Positions 8,074 through 16,796 of a stretch of 64,000 nt of DNA are shown here, in pieces. Source of the DNA: Mesorhizobium qingshengii (lineage in GTDB: Bacteria; Pseudomonadota; Alphaproteobacteria; Rhizobiales; Rhizobiaceae); assembly GCF_900103325.1 (NCBI RefSeq), contig NZ_FMXM01000006.1, positions 1-64,000 on the forward strand, given 5' to 3'. The notes beneath the pieces are model-generated. The model was not told the DNA's origin. It made no database searches and was given only the letters and a program-made list of their open reading frames with translations. The translations under genes were made by a program, and so were the position numbers. The stretch's first letter is position 1; each line of letters opens with the position of its first letter.

Positions 8074-8910
8074 ATGATGAAAGCACTTCGGACTGCGGTC
8101 TGTTTGCTGGCTGCTTTTGGAATATTGGCGCCAGCGCGGGCAAAAGTTCGTCAGCTTTCGCCGGCGATGCTGCAGCAACGGATCGCGGCGTGGGCGGAGC
8201 CTCACGTGAGCGAGGACCACCATGAGGGCCAGTACATGCGACAGGGGTGCAGGGACGCAAACCTGGAGCAGCTTCCCGACTGGAAAGGCCTGCCTGTTAA
8301 AGTCTGTACCTATACGGACACCCAGTTTCCAAAGAATCCGGTGAAGGCCACCGCATATCTGCTGTTTCCCAGTGCAGACCAGCTCGCAAGCTGGATCGTC
8401 AACGCATGCGTCGACGCCGGCCGGGATGACCTTACCACTTGCACGGGTCGGTTAGCATCACGCCTCTGGATGGCTTCGAATGCTCAGTTTCCAGTCGCTG
8501 GTTACGTCGTGGAGCCCGCTCAGGACAAAAAGTGGAAGTACCCGAATGAATCTTATTGCTTCCTTTTTCGTGACGGTGTGAGCGTGACGACCGCGAGCTA
8601 TCCAGATACCACCCATGCGGTTGACAAGGCCTGTGGGCCCCCCGCTGCCGTTTTTGAAGCTCCGGTGAAGGCGTTTTCCTACGGCAGGCCAGTATCAGCA
8701 ACACGCAAGTCTTACACAGCGGCCGGCGGCACTGGTGATCTCGGCGACGCAGACCTCCGATCGCCCCAATGGGCCTTCGCAGTCGGACAAGCGTTCCGGG
8801 CCGGCTGGCGAGCTGAAAGGAATCTACTGTTTCGTGCGGCGGTCGCGGACCTGAGCGCTTGCGATGGCAACATCTGGACCGATGAACGAATACCGAGTTC
8901 TTGCCAATAG
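8074..8910 (+). CDS. Exported Cys-rich hypothetical protein
   Basis: This is a 278-residue protein with a clear signal peptide (MMKALRTAVCLLAAFGILAPARA, cleavage near residue 23). It has about nine cysteines in the mature part (for example GCRDANLEQL, KVCTYTD, ACVDAGRDD, SYCFLF, KACGPP), consistent with disulfides in the periplasm or outside. No family is recognised. The start follows GGGGGAC, the same G-run ribosome binding site found before several island genes. It is transcribed divergently from the PLD-fold hydrolase gene across about 250 bp. An inhibitor or immunity role towards the neighbouring hydrolases is possible, but nothing in the sequence demonstrates it. Confidence 0.65.
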   Translation: MMKALRTAVCLLAAFGILAPARAKVRQLSPAMLQQRIAAWAEPHVSEDHHEGQYMRQGCRDANLEQLPDWKGLPVKVCTYTDTQFPKNPVKATAYLLFPSADQLASWIVNACVDAGRDDLTTCTGRLASRLWMASNAQFPVAGYVVEPAQDKKWKYPNESYCFLFRDGVSVTTASYPDTTHAVDKACGPPAAVFEAPVKAFSYGRPVSATRKSYTAAGGTGDLGDADLRSPQWAFAVGQAFRAGWRAERNLLFRAAVADLSACDGNIWTDERIPSSCQ

Positions 8911-9260
8911 GAGGCTCACCGAAAATCGCTCTCATACAATCGGTCGCAGGGTGGGCATTTGCCGGGGCGTCGCTCATGGCTGCGCCAACGTTCGCTACAA
9001 CCCCCAACCGAGCCGACGTATTTTGCGTTCGAGCAGGCGCCACCCGGTTCCACCGGGCAAAAATCGAACCGTTTCGTTTTCAAACTGGTTGACGCGCGGC
9101 GAATGGCCGAAGCCGCGCCATCCTCAAACCAGGAACCAGCCTTCATGTGCAGGGAACAATAGCCCCTCACAAGGTGCCGTACGATCCCGATTGGTCAATG
9201 TTGTGCGTCGACTCGTCGACGAGCGGACTCGGCAAATCTGCCTAAGTGGAATTGTCAGGG
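8911..9260. other. Intergenic stretch, one doubtful small ORF
   Basis: No convincing gene lies here. A plus-strand frame (8901-9092, TTG start) encodes 63 residues with a signal-peptide-like segment (AFAGASLMAAPTFA). An AGGAGG at 8909-8914 is well formed, but no standard start codon follows it at the right distance in this frame. I treat the ORF as unproven. Confidence 0.3.
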
Positions 9261-11123
9261 CTACTTGCTCGCAACCTCCCCGGCGATATTCGTTCCGCTC
9301 TTCCGAAATAGAGCGAACTGTGCCTCATTGCCGAAGAAATAGTTGAAATCGACGGCGTTCTGGCTGCCCGGAATGCGACCCCGGCCCGTGTATTGCCACA
9401 GGGTCCAAGGTTCGCCAGGGCCGATTGCAGCCGCGTTGGCACTGTAGTTTGCGATCCACAGCGGGTAATCCGCGCTGTCGCCAACGATCTCCTTCACGGA
9501 AGACGAGACCAGGTAGATGAGAGGCTTCTTCCCGTAGTAGTCTTCGAGATCGCGCGCCAGCTCGTATATTTTTGCGTGGGCCTTGCTGGCGGTGGAGCCG
9601 CAGTTTCCGACAAGGGGGTTGGGTGCACCGTTGTACCATTCCACGTCTATCGCAATTGGGAGCATGCCTTCGGTTCGCGGAACGCGCTCCTTGATGTATG
9701 CAAACTGGTCTTGGGCTTCTTCGCAAAACCGAAAGGTATGGTAGGTGCCGACTGACAAGCCAGCGGCTCGAGCCTTGTCCCACGCGCGCTTGACCAAACC
9801 AAACTTCTGGTCTTCCTTGCTTTGGTCCTCGGGGTTCGAAGGCTTCTGGCCCTCGCTTGCCTTGAAATACACGAAGGATATGCCGGCCTCGCTCTTGATT
9901 TTCTCGAAGTCGAAACTGTCCTTTATGTTTCCCGGCGAGAGATCGATTCCTCGAATTGAGTAGGTCGCAGGCGTGTGGACGACGGTGATGTCGGAGCGCC
10001 CCTCGATGGACGACCCTGTGAAAGCAACCTTGTCAAGGTTGAGCCCGATGTTCTGCCCGACCTTGTCGGCCAGGTCTTGTCCGGCAACGAAGCGATACGC
10101 GGCACGCTTGCCACCGCTGAACTCAATGGTGTCCACCATAAAGGGCGGGTAGGGCTGGCCGGTTTCGGGGTTCTTTCCGCCGAAGAAGTTCCGAGTATTG
10201 ATCAGAGTTGTGACGTCCCGCAATGTGGGCGCGTACTGGGTCATGTCTAGGGCGATATTCCCGCCAGGATCCTGCGGTACGAGATCGGCACTTGCGCCGT
10301 GCCAGGTTTCCACGGCTCGGAACAGATTCGTGAAAAACACGGTGCCGCTGCGATCTTTGAGCTCCCAGGCTTCGATACCGCGCGGAGCGGCCGCCGCGAT
10401 CCACGCGGCGCTGCCCGGTGCGAAATCCTCTTCGTGACCGGCGCCGTCCTCGAACACGCTGCCGGAATAGCACGAACCTAGTAGCGCTATACTGGCCTGC
10501 GTGTATTGCGATACGTCTTGGAGAAGCCCGCGCAATTCAGCCAGTGAAAAGCGGTGGTCGTAGTCGAGGTCGCGATCATCGGTTATCTCGGCCAGCGCCA
10601 AGGCGCCGGTGCCCCCGCTGGTCCGCGGCTGCCATCCGTGCCCGTCAAAAATGAACATGAACCTGATCTTTTGGCCAGCGGCAGCTGCCGATTCGAACTT
10701 AGGGATATAGTACTCCGTGAAAATCTTCCTGATCCGATCAGCTGTGGCGTCGCCATTGTTCAGGACGATGGCCTCGTCGAAGCCCTGTCCCGAAATAAAC
10801 TTGAGGATGGCCGGCTTATCAGCCTTTATGCCCTCCACCTCGTCTTCATCGACCTGGCCTTTGCGATAGTCCCACACCGAGACCACGAAGGCGTAGCTCC
10901 TGATAGCCTTATCTGGCAGGTCGATTGCCGCCATCGACTCCTTCACCAGCCAATTGACCTTCCTCCCAAGGTCATCTTGCCGGGTGTATGGAAATTCATC
11001 GAAGTACTTGCACCAGTCAGCGTCGGCCACCGATACAGGGTGGTTCTCGCAATCATACGCCGCTGAGGCGTCATCGACGAACGCTCCCAAAAGCAGCGCT
11101 ACAAGCAAGGCGATCTTGCGCAT
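9261..11123 (-). CDS. Exported caspase-like peptidase fused to a GH25 lysozyme domain
   Basis: This is a 620-residue two-enzyme fusion. Residues 1-21 are a signal peptide. Residues 75-330 form a caspase-like (C14/C13 clan CD) domain with the catalytic dyad His162 in FDGHG and Cys218 in LLGSCYSGS. Residues 388-605 form a GH25 lysozyme-like TIM barrel: the first strand is GIDLS (Asp394), the catalytic pair Asp493 and Glu495 is in AIDVEW, and the late WQYTG motif is present. The two domains are complete. The start is the ATG at 11123, behind AGGGGGAC. A GH25 gene lies 38 bp upstream on the same strand, so the two form a probable operon. A peptidoglycan-cleaving enzyme joined to an Arg/Lys- or Asp-type protease is unusual; targets are unknown. 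Confidence 0.85.
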   Translation of the reverse strand: MRKIALLVALLLGAFVDDASAAYDCENHPVSVADADWCKYFDEFPYTRQDDLGRKVNWLVKESMAAIDLPDKAIRSYAFVVSVWDYRKGQVDEDEVEGIKADKPAILKFISGQGFDEAIVLNNGDATADRIRKIFTEYYIPKFESAAAAGQKIRFMFIFDGHGWQPRTSGGTGALALAEITDDRDLDYDHRFSLAELRGLLQDVSQYTQASIALLGSCYSGSVFEDGAGHEEDFAPGSAAWIAAAAPRGIEAWELKDRSGTVFFTNLFRAVETWHGASADLVPQDPGGNIALDMTQYAPTLRDVTTLINTRNFFGGKNPETGQPYPPFMVDTIEFSGGKRAAYRFVAGQDLADKVGQNIGLNLDKVAFTGSSIEGRSDITVVHTPATYSIRGIDLSPGNIKDSFDFEKIKSEAGISFVYFKASEGQKPSNPEDQSKEDQKFGLVKRAWDKARAAGLSVGTYHTFRFCEEAQDQFAYIKERVPRTEGMLPIAIDVEWYNGAPNPLVGNCGSTASKAHAKIYELARDLEDYYGKKPLIYLVSSSVKEIVGDSADYPLWIANYSANAAAIGPGEPWTLWQYTGRGRIPGSQNAVDFNYFFGNEAQFALFRKSGTNIAGEVASK

Positions 11124-11161
11124 CTGTCCCCCTGAGCTAGACGAACTTGTTTGCCGGCGGC

Positions 11162-12172
11162 TCAAACTGGGGCAATGCCGAACGTTTTGCGGAAGTCGGC
11201 CTCCGTGCCATAAAACACCGATGCGTCAACCGTCTTCTTGTAGTCCGGCACCTTTGCGGAAGCGGTATACTGCCAGAGCGCCGCCGGCTTCGACGCATCC
11301 GGGAGCACCGGCTTTTCTTGGATCTTGCGCCGAGGGTTATAGTCGAAGACCCAGAGCGGGTAGTCAGCAAAGTTCTTGAAGCGGTCCAGGGGCAGCGTCT
11401 GATCGCTAAACCAGCTCTTTCCCGTATAGAGAATGGGCGTTCTTCCCAAACGGCTCTTCAAGGTCTCGAGGCACTCCAGCGCGACTTCCTGGATATGATC
11501 CGCACCCTTGCCGGCCCAGTGGTCCGTCTTTCCCGTGCTCTTGTAGACGTCCCACTCGAGGTCGACGCCGGGGGCCATGTCCTCAGGGCCGAGACCGTGG
11601 GGGTCGGCATTTTCGAGGCATTGAATAAACCAATCCGCCTGCTGCTTGCCCTTGGCTCCGTAAGCCAGGAAATGATATGGACCGCGATAGACTTTGGCAT
11701 CTCCCGTCAGGCTGCCGCAGCGTTTCCAAAAATCCGGGAATCTTTTATCCCTGATGTCGTGCCGCTGGCTTGTCTTCATTTGCACGAAACGAACTTGCTG
11801 GCTACGCAACTCGTTGAACGAGAAGTTCGGATCCGTGTAGTGACTTATGTCGATACCGAACATCATGTCTGCGGGCCGAGGCGTTTTTGGATCGGTCACG
11901 CACTCATTCCGGGCGTTGACCTTGCAGTCATACAGGGCGTCGTCAGGGAAACTGAATTTCGCTGGGATCGCGAGTGTCCCACCGTTGGCAGGATTTGCCG
12001 CATCCCAAGGTTTGACGAGGTATTCGTTGAATATCTCACTTCTGGTCAAATCGTCAGTCGGCAGCTGGCCCGCCGGGGCCTTCTTTGCCAGCGAATTGTT
12101 TGTTCCGACATAGATTGCCGAAGCCAAGGTGGATAACAAAATAGAGCGGCGATTCAGTCTAACGGCACACAT
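11162..12172 (-). CDS. Exported GH25 lysozyme (N-acetylmuramidase family)
   Basis: This is a 336-residue protein. The N terminus (RLNRRSILLSTLASAIYVG) is a signal sequence with a twin-arginine-like NRRSIL. The GH25 barrel starts at FGIDISHY (Asp108), has the catalytic pair Asp204/Glu206 in GVDLEW and ends with the family's LWQYTA motif. GH25 enzymes cut the beta-1,4 bond of peptidoglycan glycan strands. An extra 80-residue segment with a Cys pair (YDCKVNARNECV) sits between the signal and the barrel. The start is the ATG at 12172, behind GGGGGGTGAAG. The next gene downstream, 38 bp away, encodes a second GH25 domain fused to a caspase-like domain, so the two probably act together. Confidence 0.88.
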   Translation of the reverse strand: MCAVRLNRRSILLSTLASAIYVGTNNSLAKKAPAGQLPTDDLTRSEIFNEYLVKPWDAANPANGGTLAIPAKFSFPDDALYDCKVNARNECVTDPKTPRPADMMFGIDISHYTDPNFSFNELRSQQVRFVQMKTSQRHDIRDKRFPDFWKRCGSLTGDAKVYRGPYHFLAYGAKGKQQADWFIQCLENADPHGLGPEDMAPGVDLEWDVYKSTGKTDHWAGKGADHIQEVALECLETLKSRLGRTPILYTGKSWFSDQTLPLDRFKNFADYPLWVFDYNPRRKIQEKPVLPDASKPAALWQYTASAKVPDYKKTVDASVFYGTEADFRKTFGIAPV

Positions 12173-12575
12173 TTCTTCACCCCCCAAATGTAAATGGAAC
12201 CTGCGGGTAGAATGAACTATCTGATCCGCCTTGCATACGGGCCTTATGCCCCAAGAAGGTCGTCCGCGCCGGGCCGGGTGTGAAAAAGCGGTTCCCGGAC
12301 AGGGCAGGAACCAACTGAAAAGGCTAGCGATTTGGCTGTGAATATAGGAGATGATAGAAGCTCAGCACATGTCGCATTCACGAAAATGTGACCCATGCAG
12401 AGACTTCGGAGGCGATCAAGTTGCTGTCCCCAATTGCCGCCCGCAAGCATTGCGGCCCGAAAGACAAGTTGCAGCCGCCTTGCGGCGCGACTGGCCATGT
12501 TAAAATCGTATGACTGATCGCCAAAATGTTTGGGGACTATGTTGAATTACAGTCCTTTTCTATAGAAATAACGAT
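12173..12575. other. Divergent intergenic region, no gene seen
   Basis: This region separates the leftward GH25 operon from the rightward metallophosphoesterase gene and should hold both promoters. No clear -35/-10 pair is recognisable. A 44-codon plus-strand frame (12368-12502) lacks a well-placed ribosome binding site. The stretch around 12385-12400 (AATGTGACCCATG) faintly resembles IS21 end sequence and could be old insertion debris. Confidence 0.35.
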
Positions 12576-14399
12576 ATGCTCCCACTTTGCAGAAACTGCG
12601 ATGGGGTAACCAACGTGCCGACGCCGCCGCCCGATCTAGCCGGACTCGCTCGATACCCCAAGATGACGGGTTGGTTCAGTCCAGGGCTCTTGCTGCGACT
12701 GTTGTGGCGCGTCGTCCTCTCGGATCTTTTCGGCCAATACGCGGACAGGCGGCTTATCGTGGCGGCCCTCGACACGGTGCCCGAGGACGAACTCGTGAAG
12801 CGGGCTAGGCAATTTTTGCCGGGGCAAGACAACCAGGAAGTTTGGAACTTCGGTCCCGATAGCGACGGAGCTGTTTGGGTCGACTTCGTGGCCGATTTGG
12901 GAGACGGGTTCGATGCGACCTACGCGATCGCGTCGCTAATTAGCCAGGAGACATTGACCGTCGGCGGACAGCAGACGAGGCGCGGGCAACTCCTGGTCAT
13001 GGGAGGCGATGAAGTTTATCCACGTGCCGCCTCCGAAACCTATCAGAAGCAACTCCGCGATCCGTATGACTGGGCCTTTCCAGACCCTAATCCGGGGCTG
13101 CTCAAGGGGCCGCCGGTCTACGCAGTACCAGGCAATCATGACTGGTATGACGGTCTCGTTCTGTTTCTTGCCCTGTTCTGCCGCAAGGACCACATGCACC
13201 TTGGTGGCTGGCGCACACATCAGCGCCGGAGCTATTTTGCCGTGCAATTGACGGATCAGTGGTGGTTGTGGGCGATCGATGCCCAGCTCGTGGACGATGT
13301 CGATCAACCCCAGAAAGAGTACTTCCTCGAAATAGCCAAGGCGATGCCTGACAACGCGAAAATCATTCTCTGCGGGCCGGAGCCGGGATGGCTCTATACG
13401 GGCAAGGCTGGGAACAGGGCGCTTAGAGTCATGAGCTACATTGGATCGATCGCCTTGAAGCAGCGCCGTGGGCTGACAATTCCGCTGGTGCTGTCCGGCG
13501 ACACCCATCACTATAGCCGATACGTCGCTGACGACGGCAGCGCGCAGTTCGTGACGTCGGGCGGCGGCGGGGCCTTCCTTCATCCCACGCATCAGGTCGA
13601 GCCGAGCGTTAATCTCGACCGGGTCAGTGATGGGTATTCCTGGCTGAGCGGGCAAATCAAGGGACTCCGCCTCGGCGCGAATGAACAGGGCAGGGAGGCG
13701 GTCTATCCCTCGAAGGCGGACAGCCTGTCGATGCTGCGAGGCAACTTTGTGTTCGTTGCTTACAATCCGGCATTCGCGCTCGTCCTGGGAGCTGCCTATT
13801 GGCTAATATCGCTCATGGGGAAAGCGCTGACCTATGACATCTACTATATCGCCCCTATTCTGCTGGTCGCAGGTTTCTGGGGATACACAAAGAACCAGGA
13901 AGGTGGTGGCGCCAAAACGGGGCTGGTGTCGTTGGCGAACGGAATTGTACACAGTCTCGGCGTCGCGGCAACCGTAACTCTGGTCGCTTGGTTCAATGGC
14001 CGATTTGGCGGACTGGGCGGGTGGCCTCGGACGTCCTTCCTGCTGACCGCTGCCGAGACGATCCTGATCGGCGGCTTGGTGGGTGGCTCGCTATTTGGCG
14101 CCTATCTCTACGTGACGTCGCGTTGGCTCAACATGAACCACAACGACGCCTTCAGCTCCATGCGGCGCGACAGCCACCGCCATTTTCTGAGGATGCGGAT
14201 CAAGGGGGATACTGTTACCGTCTTCCCGGTTGGACTCACGGATGTTCCGAAACGGAGAGATTGGCGGCTTAATTCCGAGAAGCTGGGAAATCCGGCGCCA
14301 GTCTACACGCCGCAATCAGCGCTCAAGCCGCAACTGATCGAGCAGCCATTCTCAGTTGGAGCCACACCGGCTCAAAACGATACGGACAGCCTAGCATAG
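12576..14399 (+). CDS. Calcineurin-like metallophosphoesterase with C-terminal membrane segments
   Basis: This is a 607-residue protein. Metal-binding motifs of the calcineurin-like fold are visible: LGDGFDATY (about residue 112), GGDEVYP (141), GNHDW (185) and SGDTHHYSRY (307). The last, with the preceding CGPEPGW, is typical of a family of large bacterial phosphoesterases. From about residue 390 to 520 there are four hydrophobic segments (FALVLGAAYWLISLMG, YIAPILLVAGFWG, TVTLVAWF, ETILIGGLVGGSLFGAYLY), followed by a soluble tail. The catalytic domain is thus membrane-tethered. The ATG at 12576 has no good ribosome binding site; a GTG at 12615 preceded by GGGGTAA is an alternative start. Substrate unknown (phosphoester, nucleotide or lipid). 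Confidence 0.8.
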   Translation: MLPLCRNCDGVTNVPTPPPDLAGLARYPKMTGWFSPGLLLRLLWRVVLSDLFGQYADRRLIVAALDTVPEDELVKRARQFLPGQDNQEVWNFGPDSDGAVWVDFVADLGDGFDATYAIASLISQETLTVGGQQTRRGQLLVMGGDEVYPRAASETYQKQLRDPYDWAFPDPNPGLLKGPPVYAVPGNHDWYDGLVLFLALFCRKDHMHLGGWRTHQRRSYFAVQLTDQWWLWAIDAQLVDDVDQPQKEYFLEIAKAMPDNAKIILCGPEPGWLYTGKAGNRALRVMSYIGSIALKQRRGLTIPLVLSGDTHHYSRYVADDGSAQFVTSGGGGAFLHPTHQVEPSVNLDRVSDGYSWLSGQIKGLRLGANEQGREAVYPSKADSLSMLRGNFVFVAYNPAFALVLGAAYWLISLMGKALTYDIYYIAPILLVAGFWGYTKNQEGGGAKTGLVSLANGIVHSLGVAATVTLVAWFNGRFGGLGGWPRTSFLLTAAETILIGGLVGGSLFGAYLYVTSRWLNMNHNDAFSSMRRDSHRHFLRMRIKGDTVTVFPVGLTDVPKRRDWRLNSEKLGNPAPVYTPQSALKPQLIEQPFSVGATPAQNDTDSLA

Positions 14400-14435
14400 G
14401 TCTAGACACGCTCCATTGGCCGTATTGAGCAGGAT

Positions 14436-14459
14436 AACACCTGATGGCAATGGGTGTTT
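14436..14459 (+). terminator. Weak terminator after the metallophosphoesterase
   Basis: AACACC and GGTGTT form a 6-bp stem around an 11-base loop, followed by TC, about 40 bp past the stop codon. The region beyond, to 14580, is distinctly AT-rich and noncoding. Confidence 0.3.
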
Positions 14460-14582
14460 CATACAAGCTAATATATCACAGTGAAAAGTCAAATTTTTAC
14501 AAGTGTAATTACGGCACTTAGAAAATTAATCAAAACCAATAGGTTGCGAAAAATTGGTTCTATAATAAATGTAGGGGACACC

Positions 14583-15380
14583 TCATTTCAATGTTTTAAT
14601 ATTTAGTGCCGCCGCAATGCAAGCGGTGTCCGACGGATCAGCTGCCAGCGAGCGCGACAAATCATAGGTCCCATCACCGCCGGGTGTTCCTTTTATAATC
14701 GCAAGTTTCTGTTTTTGCAGATACTGAGTGGCTATGCAGCGAGACGTGATGAGGCCTGTTGGATTGTCGTCAGAGTCGTAGCTTACCGCCGCCACAGGCG
14801 CAGGTAACTCAACCGACCATAGTGCGCTGCTGAGGTTCTTCAGCCAATCGGCCATGCTGTAAGATCCATAGAACCCAGGGTAAAATTTCCGGCTTTTCAC
14901 CGCTTTGATCCAATTGTTGAGGTAGGGGGAAAGCTGCAGTTCCCCTGCCGGCTTTTCGATGTCCAGGTACACAACAGAACCTTGACCGAAGCCAACGTCC
15001 GTCATGAATTGCGCCGCCTCCAGCCCATGCTTTATGCCGAGCTCCGGCTTCGAAACCATCAGGCTGAGATCTCCGCCGATGTACGTGGGAAAAAAGCCCC
15101 AGCCGCTCATAGCCAGATCAGATCGCCGATCATAGGTCCAGGTGAGGTCGGGCGTACCGCGGACATGATTGAGATAGAAGCCGACAATATCGAATTTGAG
15201 CTGCTCGCGGAGCTGCTTGATGGCGTCGTCGCCCGGGTATGAGTAGCAGTCGACTGCGCTGTAAGTTCGCGGAGTTTTATCGTCTGCTCGTGCAGTGGGG
15301 ACGTTGCCCGATGGCAACAGCAGCGATGAAGCCGCTGAGGCAGAAGCTGAGAGGAATGCTCGTCTGGAAAGGCGTCCCAT
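14583..15380 (-). CDS. Tat-exported DUF1906 (Rv2525c-like, GH25-type barrel) protein
   Basis: This is a 265-residue protein with a classic twin-arginine signal (SRRAFLSASASAASSLLL, then TARA). The mature part follows the DUF1906 pattern of Mycobacterium Rv2525c: a barrel starting at AVDCYSY (Asp44), a middle strand VVYLDIEKP with Asp140 and Glu142 at the GH25 catalytic positions, and FYGSYSMADWL. The fold is glycoside-hydrolase-like; members are linked to cell-wall glycans, but activity is little characterised. It is the third GH25-type barrel in 6 kb. It is transcribed divergently from the DUF3800 gene and convergently with the metallophosphoesterase gene. The ATG at 15380 is the only sensible start before the signal. 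Confidence 0.82.
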   Translation of the reverse strand: MGRLSRRAFLSASASAASSLLLPSGNVPTARADDKTPRTYSAVDCYSYPGDDAIKQLREQLKFDIVGFYLNHVRGTPDLTWTYDRRSDLAMSGWGFFPTYIGGDLSLMVSKPELGIKHGLEAAQFMTDVGFGQGSVVYLDIEKPAGELQLSPYLNNWIKAVKSRKFYPGFYGSYSMADWLKNLSSALWSVELPAPVAAVSYDSDDNPTGLITSRCIATQYLQKQKLAIIKGTPGGDGTYDLSRSLAADPSDTACIAAALNIKTLK

Positions 15381-15572
15381 GGTTCGTCACTTCGCCCTTA
15401 CTGGCCGGTCCTCTGGCATTGTTGTTGCTTGGGTTAAATATTGCTATCGAAAGCTCTTGCCTCGCAAGTGCGTTAGTGTGAAAATATCGATACTCTCTAA
15501 CTATTTGATAATATTCGGATAATATCCATTATGGCAAATCGGGATGCGAGAAGCGACCCACAAAGGTGAACC

Positions 15573-16688
15573 GTGAGTGACGTGAACATGCTTCGGGACC
15601 CTACGATCGCACTCCACGGTTTGGTCAAGGCTGATCACGCTTATGCCGTTTACTACGATGAAACGAACAACATCCGCCGACTGCATGTCCGCGCAGACGG
15701 TCTCAACGAGCGAGACCCAAAATGTTTCGTCATTGCCGGTGTTGCACACCGAGGACCGCCTCGGCCGATATCACTGGAGGCTCTTCGGTCGGAACTTAGG
15801 ATCCAAGCCAGCGCCAAAGAGATCAAACTGAAGCACATCGCCACTGGTAGCTTTCTGGAGGCGCTCACCTCGCCAAAGATGGAGGCCTTTTTAGCTTGGC
15901 TGTCAGCCCAGGATTTGTACACGCACTTCACCGTCCTCGACCCGCTGTACTGGTCGATCGTCGACATCATTGACTCGATCCTCGCTGAAGCCGGCGAAAA
16001 TGCTCTCCTACCTTGGAACCAAGCCCTCAAGAACGACCTCTATACGGTCTTGCGACACGACTATGAGACCACCGTCGACATGTTCCGCCGCTACACCTAC
16101 CCGGACGTGGGCAGAGCCCGGCGCCGGGAGTTTGTCAACGAGCTCCTGGATCTGTTGACGCATCGCGCAAACCTTCTCCCGCCTCTGCGACGAAACATGC
16201 TGAAGGGCGTCCTGCAAATCGCCACCCGTCTTGACGCCCTGCCCTTCCTCGAAGACGAGACGCCAAATGTCCTGATCGAGGGTTTTGGTCCGTTCTATCT
16301 AGAGCGCATTGCCATGCTCAAAAACTCGACCCACATTCTCGACGACGAATACGGAATCGAGCCCTATCTCTCCGGACTGGGGCTCACGGACGGGGCCAAG
16401 CCCTTGGCGAACTACCGGTTCGCGTCATCCCATGACGAGCCGGGCATTCAATTGTCTGACGTCGTTGCTGGTCTCCTTGGAAAGTTCTTCACCTACGTCT
16501 GCGTCACGGCCGGCGAGGAGCTTGTTCAGGACCGTCAGAATCTCTCAGCTCAGCAGACCCGCACGCTGGAACGTTTGGCTGCGCTTATGGAACAGTCAGT
16601 TGAAGAGAACGCAGTATTTGCCCACTACATCTTGAGCGAGCGTGACAGGCACGGGGCAGCGTTCTTCCTGGATAGAACGGGTTCATGA
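15573..16688 (+). CDS. DUF3800-family protein
   Basis: This is a 371-residue soluble protein. It starts with the DUF3800 signature YAVYYDETNNIR (residues 23-34) and later has EPGIQLSDVVAGLLGKF (about 290), equivalent to the family's conserved IQLAD motif. DUF3800 proteins have an RNase-H-like acidic core and often appear in defence or mobile regions; the precise activity is not established. The start is the GTG at 15573 behind AAAGGTG. No signal peptide is present, so unlike its neighbours it should be cytoplasmic. It lies upstream of the S1/P1 nuclease gene with a 108-bp gap. Confidence 0.75.
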   Translation: MSDVNMLRDPTIALHGLVKADHAYAVYYDETNNIRRLHVRADGLNERDPKCFVIAGVAHRGPPRPISLEALRSELRIQASAKEIKLKHIATGSFLEALTSPKMEAFLAWLSAQDLYTHFTVLDPLYWSIVDIIDSILAEAGENALLPWNQALKNDLYTVLRHDYETTVDMFRRYTYPDVGRARRREFVNELLDLLTHRANLLPPLRRNMLKGVLQIATRLDALPFLEDETPNVLIEGFGPFYLERIAMLKNSTHILDDEYGIEPYLSGLGLTDGAKPLANYRFASSHDEPGIQLSDVVAGLLGKFFTYVCVTAGEELVQDRQNLSAQQTRTLERLAALMEQSVEENAVFAHYILSERDRHGAAFFLDRTGS

Positions 16689-16796
16689 GGGCTACGCGAA
16701 CGCACTATGCGGCCGAGGTGGGTTACGACCCGCAGCCAGGGGTAAATGATTGATCATCGACGCCTCCGAACGGCGTGTCTCTACGGGAGGAAAACC

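Noticed and set aside
8901..9092. A 63-residue exported peptide with a good AGGAGG nearby
   Set aside because: The AGGAGG lies downstream of the only start codon and no standard start follows it in this frame.
12368..12502. A 44-codon Cys-containing frame between the GH25 and phosphoesterase genes
   Set aside because: The ribosome binding site is about 17 bases away and the composition is not distinctive.
14540..14580. A promoter with TATAAT in the AT-rich gap after the metallophosphoesterase
   Set aside because: No acceptable -35 at 16-18 bp, and it would point into the 3' end of a convergent gene.
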